Shown: positions 27,432 to 38,277, counted from the first letter of the stretch. The stretch: 64,000 nt of DNA from Streptacidiphilus sp. ASG 303 (GCF_020991365.1 NZ_JAJLRA010000002.1:124001-188000); one strand, 5' to 3'. The notes: a model not told the origin generated them from the sequence alone. Made by a program: numbers and translations.

Positions 27432-28400
27432 TCACGGGGCCGGGAAGGAGCGCGCGTCCAGGCCGGTGGTGCGGGCGTTGCCCCCGGCCACCGGCTGGAG
27501 GGTGAGCCGCCAGGTGGTCCAGCGGATCTGCGTGGCCGTCGTGACGGTGGTGAACCGCATCGTGTCGTCGAACCTGCTGAAGCCGCAGTCCCGCGTGAAG
27601 CGCCTGGCGGAGCCGTCCCAGTCCCGGCCGCTGGTGAAGTAGACGGTGTACGTGCCGTCCCGCACGCCGCGCACCTTGAAGGTCGAGCCCCTGCGGACGT
27701 AGACCGAGTGGACGGTGCGCCCGCCCCTGGCCAGCGAGACCACGGCGTCGCGGCCGCCGCCGTTCTCGATCGTGAGCGAGCCGCGGCCGGTGCGGCTGCC
27801 GCTGCGGACGTAGGAGCCCGTCGCCCGGCGCCGGTCCCGGACCGGTCCGGTGCGCGGCGGGCGGTAGGAGGTGCGGTAGCCGGCGTCGGCGAGCCGGCGC
27901 AGCGGTCCCGGGAGGGCGCGCAGCCCCGCGGAGGCGCCGAGGCCGGCCAGGGCGGCGGAGGCGGTGCAGTAGCGGCCGGCGCCCATGCCGGAGCGGACCG
28001 CGTCGATGTCGCCGGCGAGCCGGTCGAGGGCCGCCGCCAGGTCGCGGTGCGGCTGCACCGCGTCCGCGGGCGGCACGGCGGCGTCCAGTCCCCGGGCGGC
28101 GTCGGAGGCGGCCCGGCGGGCGTCGTCGAGCCGGCCGTCCAGGGCTCCGGTGCTGCGGGCGGCGGCCGCCCGCTCCAGGGCCCTGCCCACCGGGTCGACC
28201 AGCCCGGCCAGGGTGCGGCCGTACGGGACGGGCTCCGGGCTCGGGGCCGGGTCCGGCGCGGACGCGGACGGGGCGGACGCCGCGGCCGGGGGCGCGGAGG
28301 CCCCCTCCGGGGGGCGGCTCCCGCCGGACTCGCACCCCGCCGCCAGAAGCAGCACCGCGGCCGCCGCGGCGACCGCCCGCACACCCGTCGAAGATCCCAC
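27432..28400 (-). CDS. lipoprotein of unknown function
   Basis: 322 residues from a GTG at 28400 with GAGGGGGA upstream. AVAAAAAVLLLAAGCES is a lipoprotein signal with the lipobox Cys at residue ~23. A Pro/Ala/Ser linker precedes a helical region. The C-terminal third is beta-rich: GSLTIENGGGRDAVVSLARGGRTVHSVYVRRGSTFKVRGVRDGTYTVYFTSGRDWDGSARRFTRDCGFSRFDD. This resembles a secreted Ig-like domain seen in other actinomycete proteins. It should be anchored on the outer face of the membrane. No role can be given. Confidence 0.75.
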   Translation of the reverse strand: MGSSTGVRAVAAAAAVLLLAAGCESGGSRPPEGASAPPAAASAPSASAPDPAPSPEPVPYGRTLAGLVDPVGRALERAAAARSTGALDGRLDDARRAASDAARGLDAAVPPADAVQPHRDLAAALDRLAGDIDAVRSGMGAGRYCTASAALAGLGASAGLRALPGPLRRLADAGYRTSYRPPRTGPVRDRRRATGSYVRSGSRTGRGSLTIENGGGRDAVVSLARGGRTVHSVYVRRGSTFKVRGVRDGTYTVYFTSGRDWDGSARRFTRDCGFSRFDDTMRFTTVTTATQIRWTTWRLTLQPVAGGNARTTGLDARSFPAP

Positions 28401-28648
28401 CGCATGTCCCCCTCATGCCGTGTGCGGCGGGGCGCCGCGCACCCCGCCGGGCGCCCCCGGGCGCCTCCGCCCCAGCATCGCGACCGGGTGCCGCGGGGGT
28501 CAACGGGGCGTGCACGGAGCGGTGGGGGGCGCGCACGGGGAGGACGGGGGCGCGGGGAGCGCGGCGGCCCGGCCGCGGGAGTGCGACCGGGCCGTGACGG
28601 GCCGGGACCGGGGCCGGGGCCGGGGGTGCGCCCGGGCCCGGACGGGCG

Positions 28649-29785
28649 TCAGGCCTCCTCGGGGGCTCCCCCGCGCAGTCCGGCGGACCACTTCTCCTCG
28701 ATCCGGCCGAACCGCCAGACGGCCAGCGCCACCAGCCAGGTCAGGACGAACAGGCCGACGATCGCGTAGCCCACCTGGTTGAGGTCGAGGCCGCCGATCC
28801 AGCCGAGCGGGCCGCCGGTGGCCCCGGTCTTCTCCGCGACCAGGCCGGTCAGCTCGATGCCGCCGACGACGAAGGCGACGGCGACCGACAGCCCGGTGAC
28901 GGTGAGGTTGTAGTAGACCTTGCGGACCGGCTGGGAGAAGGCCCACTCGTAGGCGAAGTTCATGAACGAGCCGTCGATCGTGTCGAGCAGGCTCATCCCC
29001 GCGGCGAAGAGCACCGGCAGGGTCAGCAGGGCGTACCAGGGCAGCTGGAAGGCGGCCGCGCCGCCGGCCAGGACCAGCAGCGACACCTCGGTGGCGGTGT
29101 CGAAGCCCAGGCCGAAGAGCAGGCCCACCGGGTACATGTGCCACGGCTTGGAGACGGTGCGGGTGACCCGGCCCAGGATGCGGTTCATCAGGCCCCGCCT
29201 CTCCAGGTGGGCCTCCAGCTCGGCCTCGTCGTAGTCGCCGGAGCGCATGCGGCGGAAGACCTTGAGGATGCCTCCCAGCACGCCCAGGTTGACCAGGGCG
29301 AGCAGCATCAGGAAGACGCCGGAGACGGTGGTGCCGATCAGGCCGGTGGTGCGCTGGAGGGCGGAGCCGTCGTCCTCGACCTGGCCGGCCAGGGTGCGCA
29401 CGCCGAGGGCGAGCAGCGCGCAGAGGCCGAAGACGACGGAGGAGTGCCCGAGCGAGAACCAGAAGCCGACCGAGAGCGGGCGCTGCCCGTCGGACATCAG
29501 CTTGCGGGTGGTGTTGTCGATGGCGGCGATGTGGTCGGCGTCGAAGGCGTGCCGCATGCCGAGGGTGTAGGCGGTGAGGCCCATGCCGGCGCCGAAGACG
29601 GCCCCGCCGACCCGGTGGTGCTGGGGCTCCACGATCGCGAGCAGGGTGAACCAGCCGACCACGTGGAGCAGGAGCACGAAGCCGCCCATGCCGGCCAGGC
29701 GCGTCCACTCGTCCCGGGTGAGGCGGCCGCGCGGCCCGGCGGCGCGGGGTGCGGCGGCTGCGGGGGGTGCACTGCTGGTCGTCAT
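28649..29785 (-). CDS. nickel/cobalt permease, HoxN/HupN/NixA family
   Basis: 378 residues, eight or so transmembrane helices. The family signature RHAFDADHIAAIDNTTRKLM (HX4DH) lies near residue 78, with GFWFSLGHSSVV and LGFDTATEVSLL (GFDTATE). These residues bind the transported Ni or Co ion. It imports the metal cofactor for enzymes such as urease-type proteins and Ni-superoxide dismutase. A Nur-like box sits about 85-100 bases before the ATG. Monocistronic, divergent from the GT39 gene. Confidence 0.92.
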   Translation of the reverse strand: MTTSSAPPAAAAPRAAGPRGRLTRDEWTRLAGMGGFVLLLHVVGWFTLLAIVEPQHHRVGGAVFGAGMGLTAYTLGMRHAFDADHIAAIDNTTRKLMSDGQRPLSVGFWFSLGHSSVVFGLCALLALGVRTLAGQVEDDGSALQRTTGLIGTTVSGVFLMLLALVNLGVLGGILKVFRRMRSGDYDEAELEAHLERRGLMNRILGRVTRTVSKPWHMYPVGLLFGLGFDTATEVSLLVLAGGAAAFQLPWYALLTLPVLFAAGMSLLDTIDGSFMNFAYEWAFSQPVRKVYYNLTVTGLSVAVAFVVGGIELTGLVAEKTGATGGPLGWIGGLDLNQVGYAIVGLFVLTWLVALAVWRFGRIEEKWSAGLRGGAPEEA

Positions 29786-29868
29786 GGGGGGTCCGTACCT
29801 CTTTCCGTACCGGGCGGGGGCGCGGGGCCGTGCGCGACCCGCCCATCGTTCCGCCCCGGGGACACTAA

Positions 29869-29885
29869 TTGCAACCTGTTCGCAT
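29869..29885. promoter_or_regulatory. Nur-like (nickel uptake regulator) box
   Basis: TTGCAA-CCTGT-TCGCAT fits the described Nur pattern tTGCaa-N5-ttGCAA, with two mismatches in the second half. It lies upstream of the nickel/cobalt permease gene, where nickel-dependent repression would be expected. Confidence 0.5.
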
Positions 29886-29962
29886 CAGCAAACCGGATGC
29901 TTCCCGGCGCCGTGCGGTGCCCGCGGCCCCGGGCGGGGCGGGCCCCGCCTCCCGGTCGGTGC

Positions 29963-29984
29963 GGAACACAGCCGGTTCACAGCC
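29963..29984 (+). promoter_or_regulatory. two 11-nt direct repeats upstream of GT39
   Basis: GGAACACAGCC and GGTTCACAGCC abut (9 of 11 identical), followed by GTGTCTCATGA. An 11-base direct-repeat period is typical of OmpR-type response regulators, for example PhoP boxes with GTTCAC. The site is 92-113 bases before the glycosyltransferase ATG. Confidence 0.45.
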
Positions 29985-30075
29985 GTGTCTCATGAACGCC
30001 TCAGATTCGGCCGGGAGCGTGGGGCCGCGAGGCGCAGTGCCGGCGCCCGCACCCCACCACGACGAGGACCGACCG

Positions 30076-32538
30076 ATGACGACGCACCTGCCCGACCCCG
30101 CACCGCCGCAGCCGGGCCCCGTCCCGCTGGTCGCGCCCCCGGCCCCGCTGCCCGACGCCCCGGAGGACGGGGAGACGGCGCAGGCCGGGGGGACGGCCCG
30201 GGACCGGACGGCGGGGCCGCCCGCGCCGGGCACGCCGGGCGCGGTCGGCCCGGCGGGCAGGCCGCGCGGCCTGCGCGGCCTGCCCGCCCGGCTGTGGCGC
30301 GGCCGCCCGGAGGACCCGTCCTGGGCCCGCCCGGCGCTGCTGGCCCTGCTCGCGGCCACCGCCGCCCTCTACGTGGGGAACCTCAGCGCCTCCGGGTGGG
30401 CCAACGCCTTCTACTCGGCGGCCGTCCAGGCCGGCAGCGTCAGCTGGAAGGCCTTCTTCTTCGGCTCCTCGGACGCCTCCAACTTCATCACCGTCGACAA
30501 GCCGCCCCTGGCCCTGTGGCCGATGGCGCTGTCCGCGCGCCTCCTGGGGCTGAGCTCCTTCAGCGTGCTGCTCCCCCAGGCCCTGATGGGCGTGGCGGCC
30601 GTCGGCACCGTGTACGCCTCGGTGCGGCGCACCTCCTCGCCGCGGGCGGGCCTGCTGGCGGGCGCCCTGCTGGCGCTCACGCCGGTCGCGGCGCTGATGT
30701 TCCGCTTCAACAACCCCGACGCGCTGCTGGTGCTGCTGCTCGCGCTGGCCGCGTACGCGGTGCAGCGGGCGCAGGAGGCGGCGTCCACCCGCTGGCTGGT
30801 GCTCGCCGGGGTGCTGCTGGGCCTCGGCTTCCTCACCAAGACGCTCCAGGCGTTCCTGGTGCTGCCCGCGTTCGCCCTGGTATACCTGGCGACCGCGCCG
30901 ACCGGGTGGTGGCGCCGGGTGCGGCAGCTGCTGCTGGCCGGCGCGGCCATGACGGCGGCGGGCGGCTGGTGGGTCGCAGTCGTCGAGCTGCTCCCGGCCT
31001 CGTCGCGGCCGTACGTGGGCGGCTCCCAGGACGACAGCTTCCTGTCGCTCACCTTCGGCTACAACGGCTTCGGGCGGCTGACGGGGAACGAGACCGGCAG
31101 CGTCGGCGGCGGGTTCCGCGGCGGGGACCTGCCCGGCGCGCCCGGCGGCCGCGGCGGGATGTGGGGCAGCACCGGCGCCACCCGCCTGTTCGACGGTGAC
31201 ATCGGCGGCCAGATCGCCTGGCTGGTGCCCGCGGCCCTGCTGCTGCTCGCCCTCGGCCTGTGGGCGGGCCGCCGGGCCCCGCGCACCGACACGGCCCGCG
31301 CCGGACTGCTGGTGTGGGGCGGCTGGCTGCTCTGCACCGGCCTGACCTTCAGCTACATGGGCGGGATCTTCCACCAGTACTACACGGTGGCGCTGGCCCC
31401 GGCGGTCGCCGCCCTGGTGGGCATGGGCGCGGACGCCGCGTGGCGGGAGCGGGACCGGGCCGTGCCCGCCCTGGCGCTGGCGGCGGCGTCGGCGGCGACC
31501 GGCTGGTGGGCGTACGTGCTGCTGGGCCGCAGCGCGGACTTCGTGCCCTGGCTGCGGTACGCGGTTCTGGCCGTCGGCCTGGCCGGGGCGGCGGCGCTGC
31601 TGGGGCCCGTGGTGGCGCGGGCGGTCCGGCCGGGAGCCGCGCGGGCGGCGGCGCGGGCGGCGACCGCGGGCGCGGTGGCCGCGGTGGCGGCCGGGGTCGC
31701 CGGACCGGCCGCGTACAGCCTGGACACCGTCTCCACAGGGCACAGCGGCTCGATCGTCACGGCGGGTCCGGCCGTCTCCGGCGGCATGGGAGGTCCCGGC
31801 GGGCGGCGCGGGCGCGGGGGCTTCCCGGGGTTCCCCGGCGGTGCGGCGCCGCAGGGCGCCGGCGGCTTCGGCGGCCTGCGGGGCGGCGCGGGTGCCGGGC
31901 AGGGCGGCACGGGCGGCACCGGGCCGGGCGGGCTCCCCGCCCTCCCCGGGGCCGGGCAGAACGGCAGAGGCGGGCTGCCCGCGCTCCCCGGCGGCGGGCA
32001 GGCCGGACAGGGCGGCTCCGGACAGGGCGGCACCGGGCCGGGCGTGACCGGGCAGGGCCGGAACGGCCTCCCCTCCTTCCCGGGCTTGCCGGGCCTCCCC
32101 GGCGGCACGGGCCCCGGCGGCGGGCGGTCCGGCGGCGTGTGGGGCGGCGGCGTGCGGGGCGGCCTGGGCGGGCTGCTGGAGGGGGCACGGGTCGGTACGG
32201 CGGTCACCGCCCTGCTCAGGCAGGACGCCTCCCGCTACACCTGGGCCGCGGCCGCCGTCGGCTCCCAGAACGCCGCGGGCTACCAGTTGGCGTCCCGGCA
32301 GCCCGTGATGGCGGTCGGCGGCTTCAACGGCAGCGACCCGGCGCCGGGCCTGGCGCAGTTCCAGGAGTTCGTGCGGCAGGGCCGGATCCACTGGTTCGTC
32401 GCCGGGGGCGTGGGCGGCGGGGGCGGCATGGGCGGCAGCAGCGACTCGTCCCGGATCGCGAGCTGGGTGGAGGAGTCCTTCACCGCCAGGACCGTGGACG
32501 GCACCACCCTCTACGACCTCACGCAGCCCAAGGGCTGA
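30076..32538 (+). CDS. GT39/ArnT-like membrane glycosyltransferase with collagen-like insert
   Basis: 820 residues from the ATG at 30076. After a Pro-rich cytoplasmic tail come about 11 transmembrane helices. The first outer loop, FYSAAVQAGSVSWKAFFFGSSDASNFITVDKPPLALW, carries the acidic residues typical of polyprenyl-phosphate-mannose/arabinose transferases. FNNPDALLVLLLALAAYAVQRA follows. Residues ~572-705 are a Gly/Pro/Gln-rich outer stretch built of GGTGPGGLPALPG-type repeats; then a compact domain, SRQPVMAVGGFNGSDPAP and IHWFVAGGVGGGGG. It probably glycosylates a cell-surface lipid or protein. Confidence 0.88.
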   Translation: MTTHLPDPAPPQPGPVPLVAPPAPLPDAPEDGETAQAGGTARDRTAGPPAPGTPGAVGPAGRPRGLRGLPARLWRGRPEDPSWARPALLALLAATAALYVGNLSASGWANAFYSAAVQAGSVSWKAFFFGSSDASNFITVDKPPLALWPMALSARLLGLSSFSVLLPQALMGVAAVGTVYASVRRTSSPRAGLLAGALLALTPVAALMFRFNNPDALLVLLLALAAYAVQRAQEAASTRWLVLAGVLLGLGFLTKTLQAFLVLPAFALVYLATAPTGWWRRVRQLLLAGAAMTAAGGWWVAVVELLPASSRPYVGGSQDDSFLSLTFGYNGFGRLTGNETGSVGGGFRGGDLPGAPGGRGGMWGSTGATRLFDGDIGGQIAWLVPAALLLLALGLWAGRRAPRTDTARAGLLVWGGWLLCTGLTFSYMGGIFHQYYTVALAPAVAALVGMGADAAWRERDRAVPALALAAASAATGWWAYVLLGRSADFVPWLRYAVLAVGLAGAAALLGPVVARAVRPGAARAAARAATAGAVAAVAAGVAGPAAYSLDTVSTGHSGSIVTAGPAVSGGMGGPGGRRGRGGFPGFPGGAAPQGAGGFGGLRGGAGAGQGGTGGTGPGGLPALPGAGQNGRGGLPALPGGGQAGQGGSGQGGTGPGVTGQGRNGLPSFPGLPGLPGGTGPGGGRSGGVWGGGVRGGLGGLLEGARVGTAVTALLRQDASRYTWAAAAVGSQNAAGYQLASRQPVMAVGGFNGSDPAPGLAQFQEFVRQGRIHWFVAGGVGGGGGMGGSSDSSRIASWVEESFTARTVDGTTLYDLTQPKG

Positions 32539-32549
32539 CGGCCGCGGCA

Positions 32550-32590
32550 CACGCCCGGGGGCCCGCCGCACCGGCGGGCCCCCGGGCGTG
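32550..32590. terminator. bidirectional hairpin terminator
   Basis: 19-bp perfect stem with a CAC loop between convergent GT39 and FUSC genes; the left arm is CACGCCCGGGGGCCCGCCG. Confidence 0.75.
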
Positions 32591-32779
32591 CCCGGTGCCG
32601 GGCGCCGCACGGCCGGGTCAGGGGTCCGTCCACGCCCGGGCACGGCGTGCCGAGGACCCGGGACGGCGGGGGCCTCCGGCCGCCCCGGCGGCGCGGGGGT
32701 CCCGCGCGGGGCGCAGGCGGTCCCCCGCGCCCCCGGGCCCGGGGCGGTACCGGCGCGGCCCGCCCTGGGGCCGGCGGGT

Positions 32780-34789
<2,010 letters not shown>

Positions 34790-34981
34790 GGGGCGTCCTT
34801 GTCGGCCTGCTCGGCGGGCGTGCGGGACGGCGTCGGCCAGCAGCGGGATCGGCCCCAGTCTACCGGCCTGCTGTTACCGTCCCGTGACATGGGGGTGTCC
34901 GGGTCAACGCGGCCGCCCGGCCGGCCATTCCCCGACGGCTCCGGGAGGCGCGCCCCGCCGCCCGTGCCCCCGCCGGGGGCG

Positions 34982-35449
34982 TCACCCGGCGGCGTCCTCG
35001 CGCAGCAGGCGGCCGACGGCGCCGAGCCCGTCGGCGAGGACGGCGAGCTGCTCGCGGGTGAGGCGGTCGACGAGGAGGCGGCGCACCAGGGCGACGTGGC
35101 CCGGGGCGGCCGCCCGCAGGGTGCGGCGGCCGTCCTCGGTGAGGACGGCGTAGACGCCGCGGACGTCGGTGGGGCAGGAGCGGCGGCGGACGAGTCCGGC
35201 CTCCTCCAGCCGGGCGACCTGGTAGGTGAGGCTGCTCTTGGAGGTGAGCACGGCGTCGGCGAGCTCGGTCATGCGCAGTTCGCCGCCGGGCGCCCGCTCC
35301 AGGCGGACGAGGATCTCGTACTGGGGGTGGGAGAGCCCCGCCTCGGCCTTGAGCTGCTGCTCGATGCGGCGGTCGAGCAGCGCGCCGGCGGAGAGGAACG
35401 CCTCCCAGGCCCGCATCTCGTCGGCGTCCAGCCACCGCGTCTCGTCCAT
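34982..35449 (-). CDS. MarR family transcriptional regulator
   Basis: 155 residues. Winged helix: GLSHPQYEILVRLERAPGGELRMTELADAVLTSKSSLTYQVARLEEAGLVRRRSCPTDVRGVYAVLTEDGRRTL, with the Asp/Arg wing pair. Short helices at both ends form the dimer. Divergent from the dioxygenase gene, with two palindromes between them, so it very probably represses that gene and itself, with a phenolic or redox ligand as inducer (family knowledge). Confidence 0.92.
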   Translation of the reverse strand: MDETRWLDADEMRAWEAFLSAGALLDRRIEQQLKAEAGLSHPQYEILVRLERAPGGELRMTELADAVLTSKSSLTYQVARLEEAGLVRRRSCPTDVRGVYAVLTEDGRRTLRAAAPGHVALVRRLLVDRLTREQLAVLADGLGAVGRLLREDAAG

Positions 35450-35468
35450 GGGGCCATCGTACGCGGTT

Positions 35469-35520
35469 GTTCACATTCGAACTTCCTTGTAGGGTCGCAG
35501 GGTGGTTCAGATTTGAACCA
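35469..35520. promoter_or_regulatory. two MarR operators over the dioxygenase promoter
   Basis: Site 1 is GTTC-ACATTC-GAAC (35469-35482). Site 2 is TGGTTCA-GATT-TGAACCA (35503-35520), a perfect 7-bp inverted repeat. Between and over them TTGTTC (35467), 17 bases and TAGGGT (35490-35495) make a plus-strand promoter, so site 1 covers the -35 and site 2 lies just after the start point. Confidence 0.7.
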
Positions 35521-35553
35521 ACCTGCCCCGGGGCAGCCAGGGAGGAGCCCGCC

Positions 35554-36339
35554 ATGACCACCGCCGCCGCACCCGACCGGATGCCGGTCCTCTACCTCTC
35601 GCACGGCGCCCCGCCGCTCGCCGACGACCCCGTCTGGCCCGGCCAGCTGGCCGCCTGGTCGGCGGACCTGCCCCGGCCGACGGCGGTCCTGGTCGTCTCC
35701 GCCCACTGGGAGGAGGCGCCGCTCGCCCTCGGGGCCACCCGCACCCTGCCGCTGGTGTACGACTTCTGGGGCTTCCCCGAGCACTACTACCGGGTGGAGT
35801 ACGCGGCACCGGGCGCGCCGGAGCTCGCCGAGAGCGTCCGCAAGCTGCTGCGCGCCCCCGGCACACCGGTGCAGGACGTCCCCGACCGGGGGCTGGACCA
35901 CGGCGCGTACGTGCCGCTGGTCGAGATGTTCCCCGGCGCCGACGTCCCGGTCCTCCAGGTCTCGCTGCCGACCCTGGACCCGCGGCGGCTCATGGAGATC
36001 GGGCGGCGGCTCGCCCCGCTGCGCGACCAGGGGGTCCTCATCGTCGGCAGCGGCTTCTTCACCCACAACCTGCGGGCGCTCAGCCGGGACGGGCGCGTCA
36101 CGGGCGTCATGGCCGAGTTCGACGACTGGGGGCGGCGCGCCCTGGAGGCGGGGGACGTCGACGCCCTGCTCGACTTCGAGCACCGCGCCCCGGCCGGGCG
36201 GCTGGCGCACCCGCGCACCGAGCACTTCGCGCCGCTCTTCGTCGCCCTGGGCGCCGGGGCCGACGAACTCGCCTCGCAGCGCACGGTGATCGACGGCTTC
36301 TGGATGGGCCTCGCCAAGCGGTCGATCCAGATCGGCTGA
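35554..36339 (+). CDS. DODA-type extradiol aromatic ring-opening dioxygenase
   Basis: 261 residues. The LigB/4,5-DOPA dioxygenase pattern is complete: VLYLSHGAPPL (metal His), VVSAHWEE (metal His), LDHGAYVPLVEMFPGADVPVLQVSLP and GSGFFTHNLRAL. It uses non-haem Fe or Zn to open a catecholic ring; many bacterial members have no known substrate. The GGAGGAG ribosome binding site fixes the ATG at 35554. Controlled by the divergent MarR regulator. Confidence 0.92.
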   Translation: MTTAAAPDRMPVLYLSHGAPPLADDPVWPGQLAAWSADLPRPTAVLVVSAHWEEAPLALGATRTLPLVYDFWGFPEHYYRVEYAAPGAPELAESVRKLLRAPGTPVQDVPDRGLDHGAYVPLVEMFPGADVPVLQVSLPTLDPRRLMEIGRRLAPLRDQGVLIVGSGFFTHNLRALSRDGRVTGVMAEFDDWGRRALEAGDVDALLDFEHRAPAGRLAHPRTEHFAPLFVALGAGADELASQRTVIDGFWMGLAKRSIQIG

Positions 36340-36341
36340 GC

Positions 36342-36467
36342 CGGCCCGGTCGGGCGGGTGGGCCCGGTCGGCCGGGTGGGCCCGGTCGGGCGGATGGGCC
36401 GGGTCGGGCGGGCGGGCCCGGTCGGGCGGGCGGGCCCGGTCGGGCGGATGGGCCGGGGCCGGCGGGA
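36342..36467. repeat. 18-nt tandem repeat, seven units
   Basis: Seven 18-base units from three bases after the dioxygenase stop. The consensus is GGGCCCGGTCGGGCGGGT, with variants ending GGAT or GGGC. Units 2-6 differ at one to three positions. Either strand can be translated through it as a six-residue repeat, but no gene is supported there. Confidence 0.9.
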
Positions 36468-36575
36468 GCCCGCCCGCATCCGGAGCCGCACCGGCCCCGC
36501 ACCGGCGCCCGGAGCCGCGAGGGCCACGGGTGCGGGCGCGGAGGCGACCCGCGGCGGACGGGGCGCGGGTGACGC

Positions 36576-37184
36576 TCAGCCGTCCTCCGCCGCCCACCGC
36601 GCCCACTGCTCGGGCGTGTCCGCGTCGTCCGGCCGGGCCACGTCCCCGCACTCGACCAGCTCCAGCTCCGCCGCCCGCGCCGCCAGCAGCGCCCGCGCGC
36701 CCGCGTCGCCCCGGGCCGCGTCCGCCGCCTCCGCGAAGTACCGGGAGCCGATCAGCACCGGATGGCCGCGCACGCCCCCGTACACCGCCGCCGCCAGGGG
36801 GGCGCCCGCACGGTGGGCGGCCAGCAGGCGCGCCACGGCCCGCGCCGTCACCCCCGGGGTGTCCACGAGCGCCACCAGGGCCGCCGGACAGTCCGGCGGC
36901 AGCGACGCGAGGCCGGCCCGCAGCGAGGAGCCCATCCCTTCCGCCCAACCGGGGTTGGCCACCACCGTGCAGCCGGCCAGGTCCGCGGCGGCCGCCACCC
37001 GCTCCCGGCCGGCGCCCAGCACCACGTGCACCGGGTCGCAGCCGCCCTCGCGGACCACCGCGACCGCGTGCTCCACCAGCGGCCGCCCCCGGTACTCCAG
37101 CAGCGCCTTGGGCCGGCCGCCGAGCCTCCGCCCGGCACCGGCCGCCAGCACGATCGCCGCCACGCGCGGCCCCTGGTCTCCCAC
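36576..37184 (-). CDS. MobA-like nucleotidyltransferase
   Basis: 202 residues from a GTG at 37184; another GTG at 37163 would remove seven residues. VAAIVLAAGAGRRLGGRPKALLEYRGRPLVEHAV is the NTP-binding loop, ALVALVDTPGVT holds the metal-binding Asp, and VYGGVRGHPVLIGSRYF the product pocket. This matches MocA/MobA-type cytidylyl- or guanylyltransferases of molybdenum cofactor maturation, or the CoxC-like subgroup. No other molybdoenzyme genes are in the window, so the exact cofactor is uncertain. Confidence 0.83.
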   Translation of the reverse strand: MGDQGPRVAAIVLAAGAGRRLGGRPKALLEYRGRPLVEHAVAVVREGGCDPVHVVLGAGRERVAAAADLAGCTVVANPGWAEGMGSSLRAGLASLPPDCPAALVALVDTPGVTARAVARLLAAHRAGAPLAAAVYGGVRGHPVLIGSRYFAEAADAARGDAGARALLAARAAELELVECGDVARPDDADTPEQWARWAAEDG

Positions 37185-37399
37185 GGCCCCAGCCTGCCGC
37201 ACGACGGGCCGCACCCGGTACCGGACCGCACGGCGGGGCCGGGGACGGGCGGGACTGCGGGGCCGGGGCCCGGCGGGGCCGCGGGGCCCGGACTGCACCC
37301 CGGACCGCCCGGGTAGAGGGCACTTGACGGCCCATGACCCGCCTGGTCCCCTGGGCACCCCGTCCACCCGCCCGCCCGTCCCACCAGCCGGAGAGCCCC

Positions 37400-38170
37400 G
37401 TGCGCAAGAGCCGCCCCGTCATATCCGCGACCACCGTGCTCCTGCTCGCCCTCACCGGCTGCTCCTCGGCCACCCTGGGCGGCGGCACCCCGCCGGCCCC
37501 CCTCCCGGACCGGTCCGGCGACGGCGCGGCCGCCTCCGGCCCCGGTACCGACCCGCTGGACAACCCCGACGGCACCCGCCCCGGCCTCGGGCCCGTGCCC
37601 CCGCAGGACCGCGCCCGGGCGCGGGAGCTCATCGCCCGGGTCCGCACGGCGGGCAAGGGGCCGAGGACGGGGTACTCGCGGGAGCGGTTCGGCTACGCCT
37701 GGACCGACGCCGTCGACGACGTGCCGCTGGCCCACAACGGCTGCGACACCCGCAACGACCTGCTGGCCCGCGACGGCCGCGACCTGCGGCACCGGTCCGG
37801 CTCGAAGTGCGTCGTCACCGCGATGACGCTGTACGACCCGTACACCGGGAAGACCCTGAAGTGGACCAAGCAGCACGCCTCCGAGGTCCAGATCGACCAC
37901 ATCATGCCCCTGTCGTACGACTGGCAGATGGGCGCGGCGCACTGGGACGCGGCCGAGCGCGAGCGGATCGCGAACGACCCGCTCAACCTGCTGCCGGCCG
38001 ACGGGTCGCAGAACTCGCAGAAGCGGGACTACGGCCCGGCGTCCTGGCTGCCGCCGAACAAGGCGGTGCGCTGCGCCTACGTGGTGCGGTTCGCCCAGGT
38101 GTCGCTGAAGTACGCCCTGCCGGTGACCGCCCCCGACAAGCGAGTGATGCTCGCCCAGTGCGGCGGCTGA
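37400..38170 (+). CDS. exported HNH-type nuclease lipoprotein
   Basis: 256 residues from a GTG at 37400 with GGAGAG upstream. VISATTVLLLALTGCSSA is a lipoprotein signal with lipobox Cys near residue 20. The C-terminal half has FGYAWTDAVDD, GCDTRNDLLARD, and EVQIDHIMPLSYDWQMGAAHW followed by NDPLNLLPADGSQNSQKRDYGPASWLPPN. That is the DHI...N...N core of GmrSD/DUF1524-type HNH nucleases. It should act outside the membrane, perhaps in DNA scavenging. Four conserved Cys could form disulfides. Confidence 0.86.
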   Translation: MRKSRPVISATTVLLLALTGCSSATLGGGTPPAPLPDRSGDGAAASGPGTDPLDNPDGTRPGLGPVPPQDRARARELIARVRTAGKGPRTGYSRERFGYAWTDAVDDVPLAHNGCDTRNDLLARDGRDLRHRSGSKCVVTAMTLYDPYTGKTLKWTKQHASEVQIDHIMPLSYDWQMGAAHWDAAERERIANDPLNLLPADGSQNSQKRDYGPASWLPPNKAVRCAYVVRFAQVSLKYALPVTAPDKRVMLAQCGG

Positions 38171-38277
38171 CGCGGCCGCCGGGCCGGCGCCCCGCAGGAC
38201 GGGGCGGGGCCGGGCGACCCTGAGAGACCCCTGAGGATCGACGCAAGTGCTGCCGCGGGGGAGGCGGATCGGGGACC

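Noticed and set aside
36342-36467. CRISPR array
   Set aside because: Units are contiguous 18-mers without spacers, and no cas genes are present.
35787-36527. Minus-strand ORF with a TGPARP six-residue repeat
   Set aside because: It is produced by the 18-base tandem repeat and runs antisense into the dioxygenase gene without any domain.
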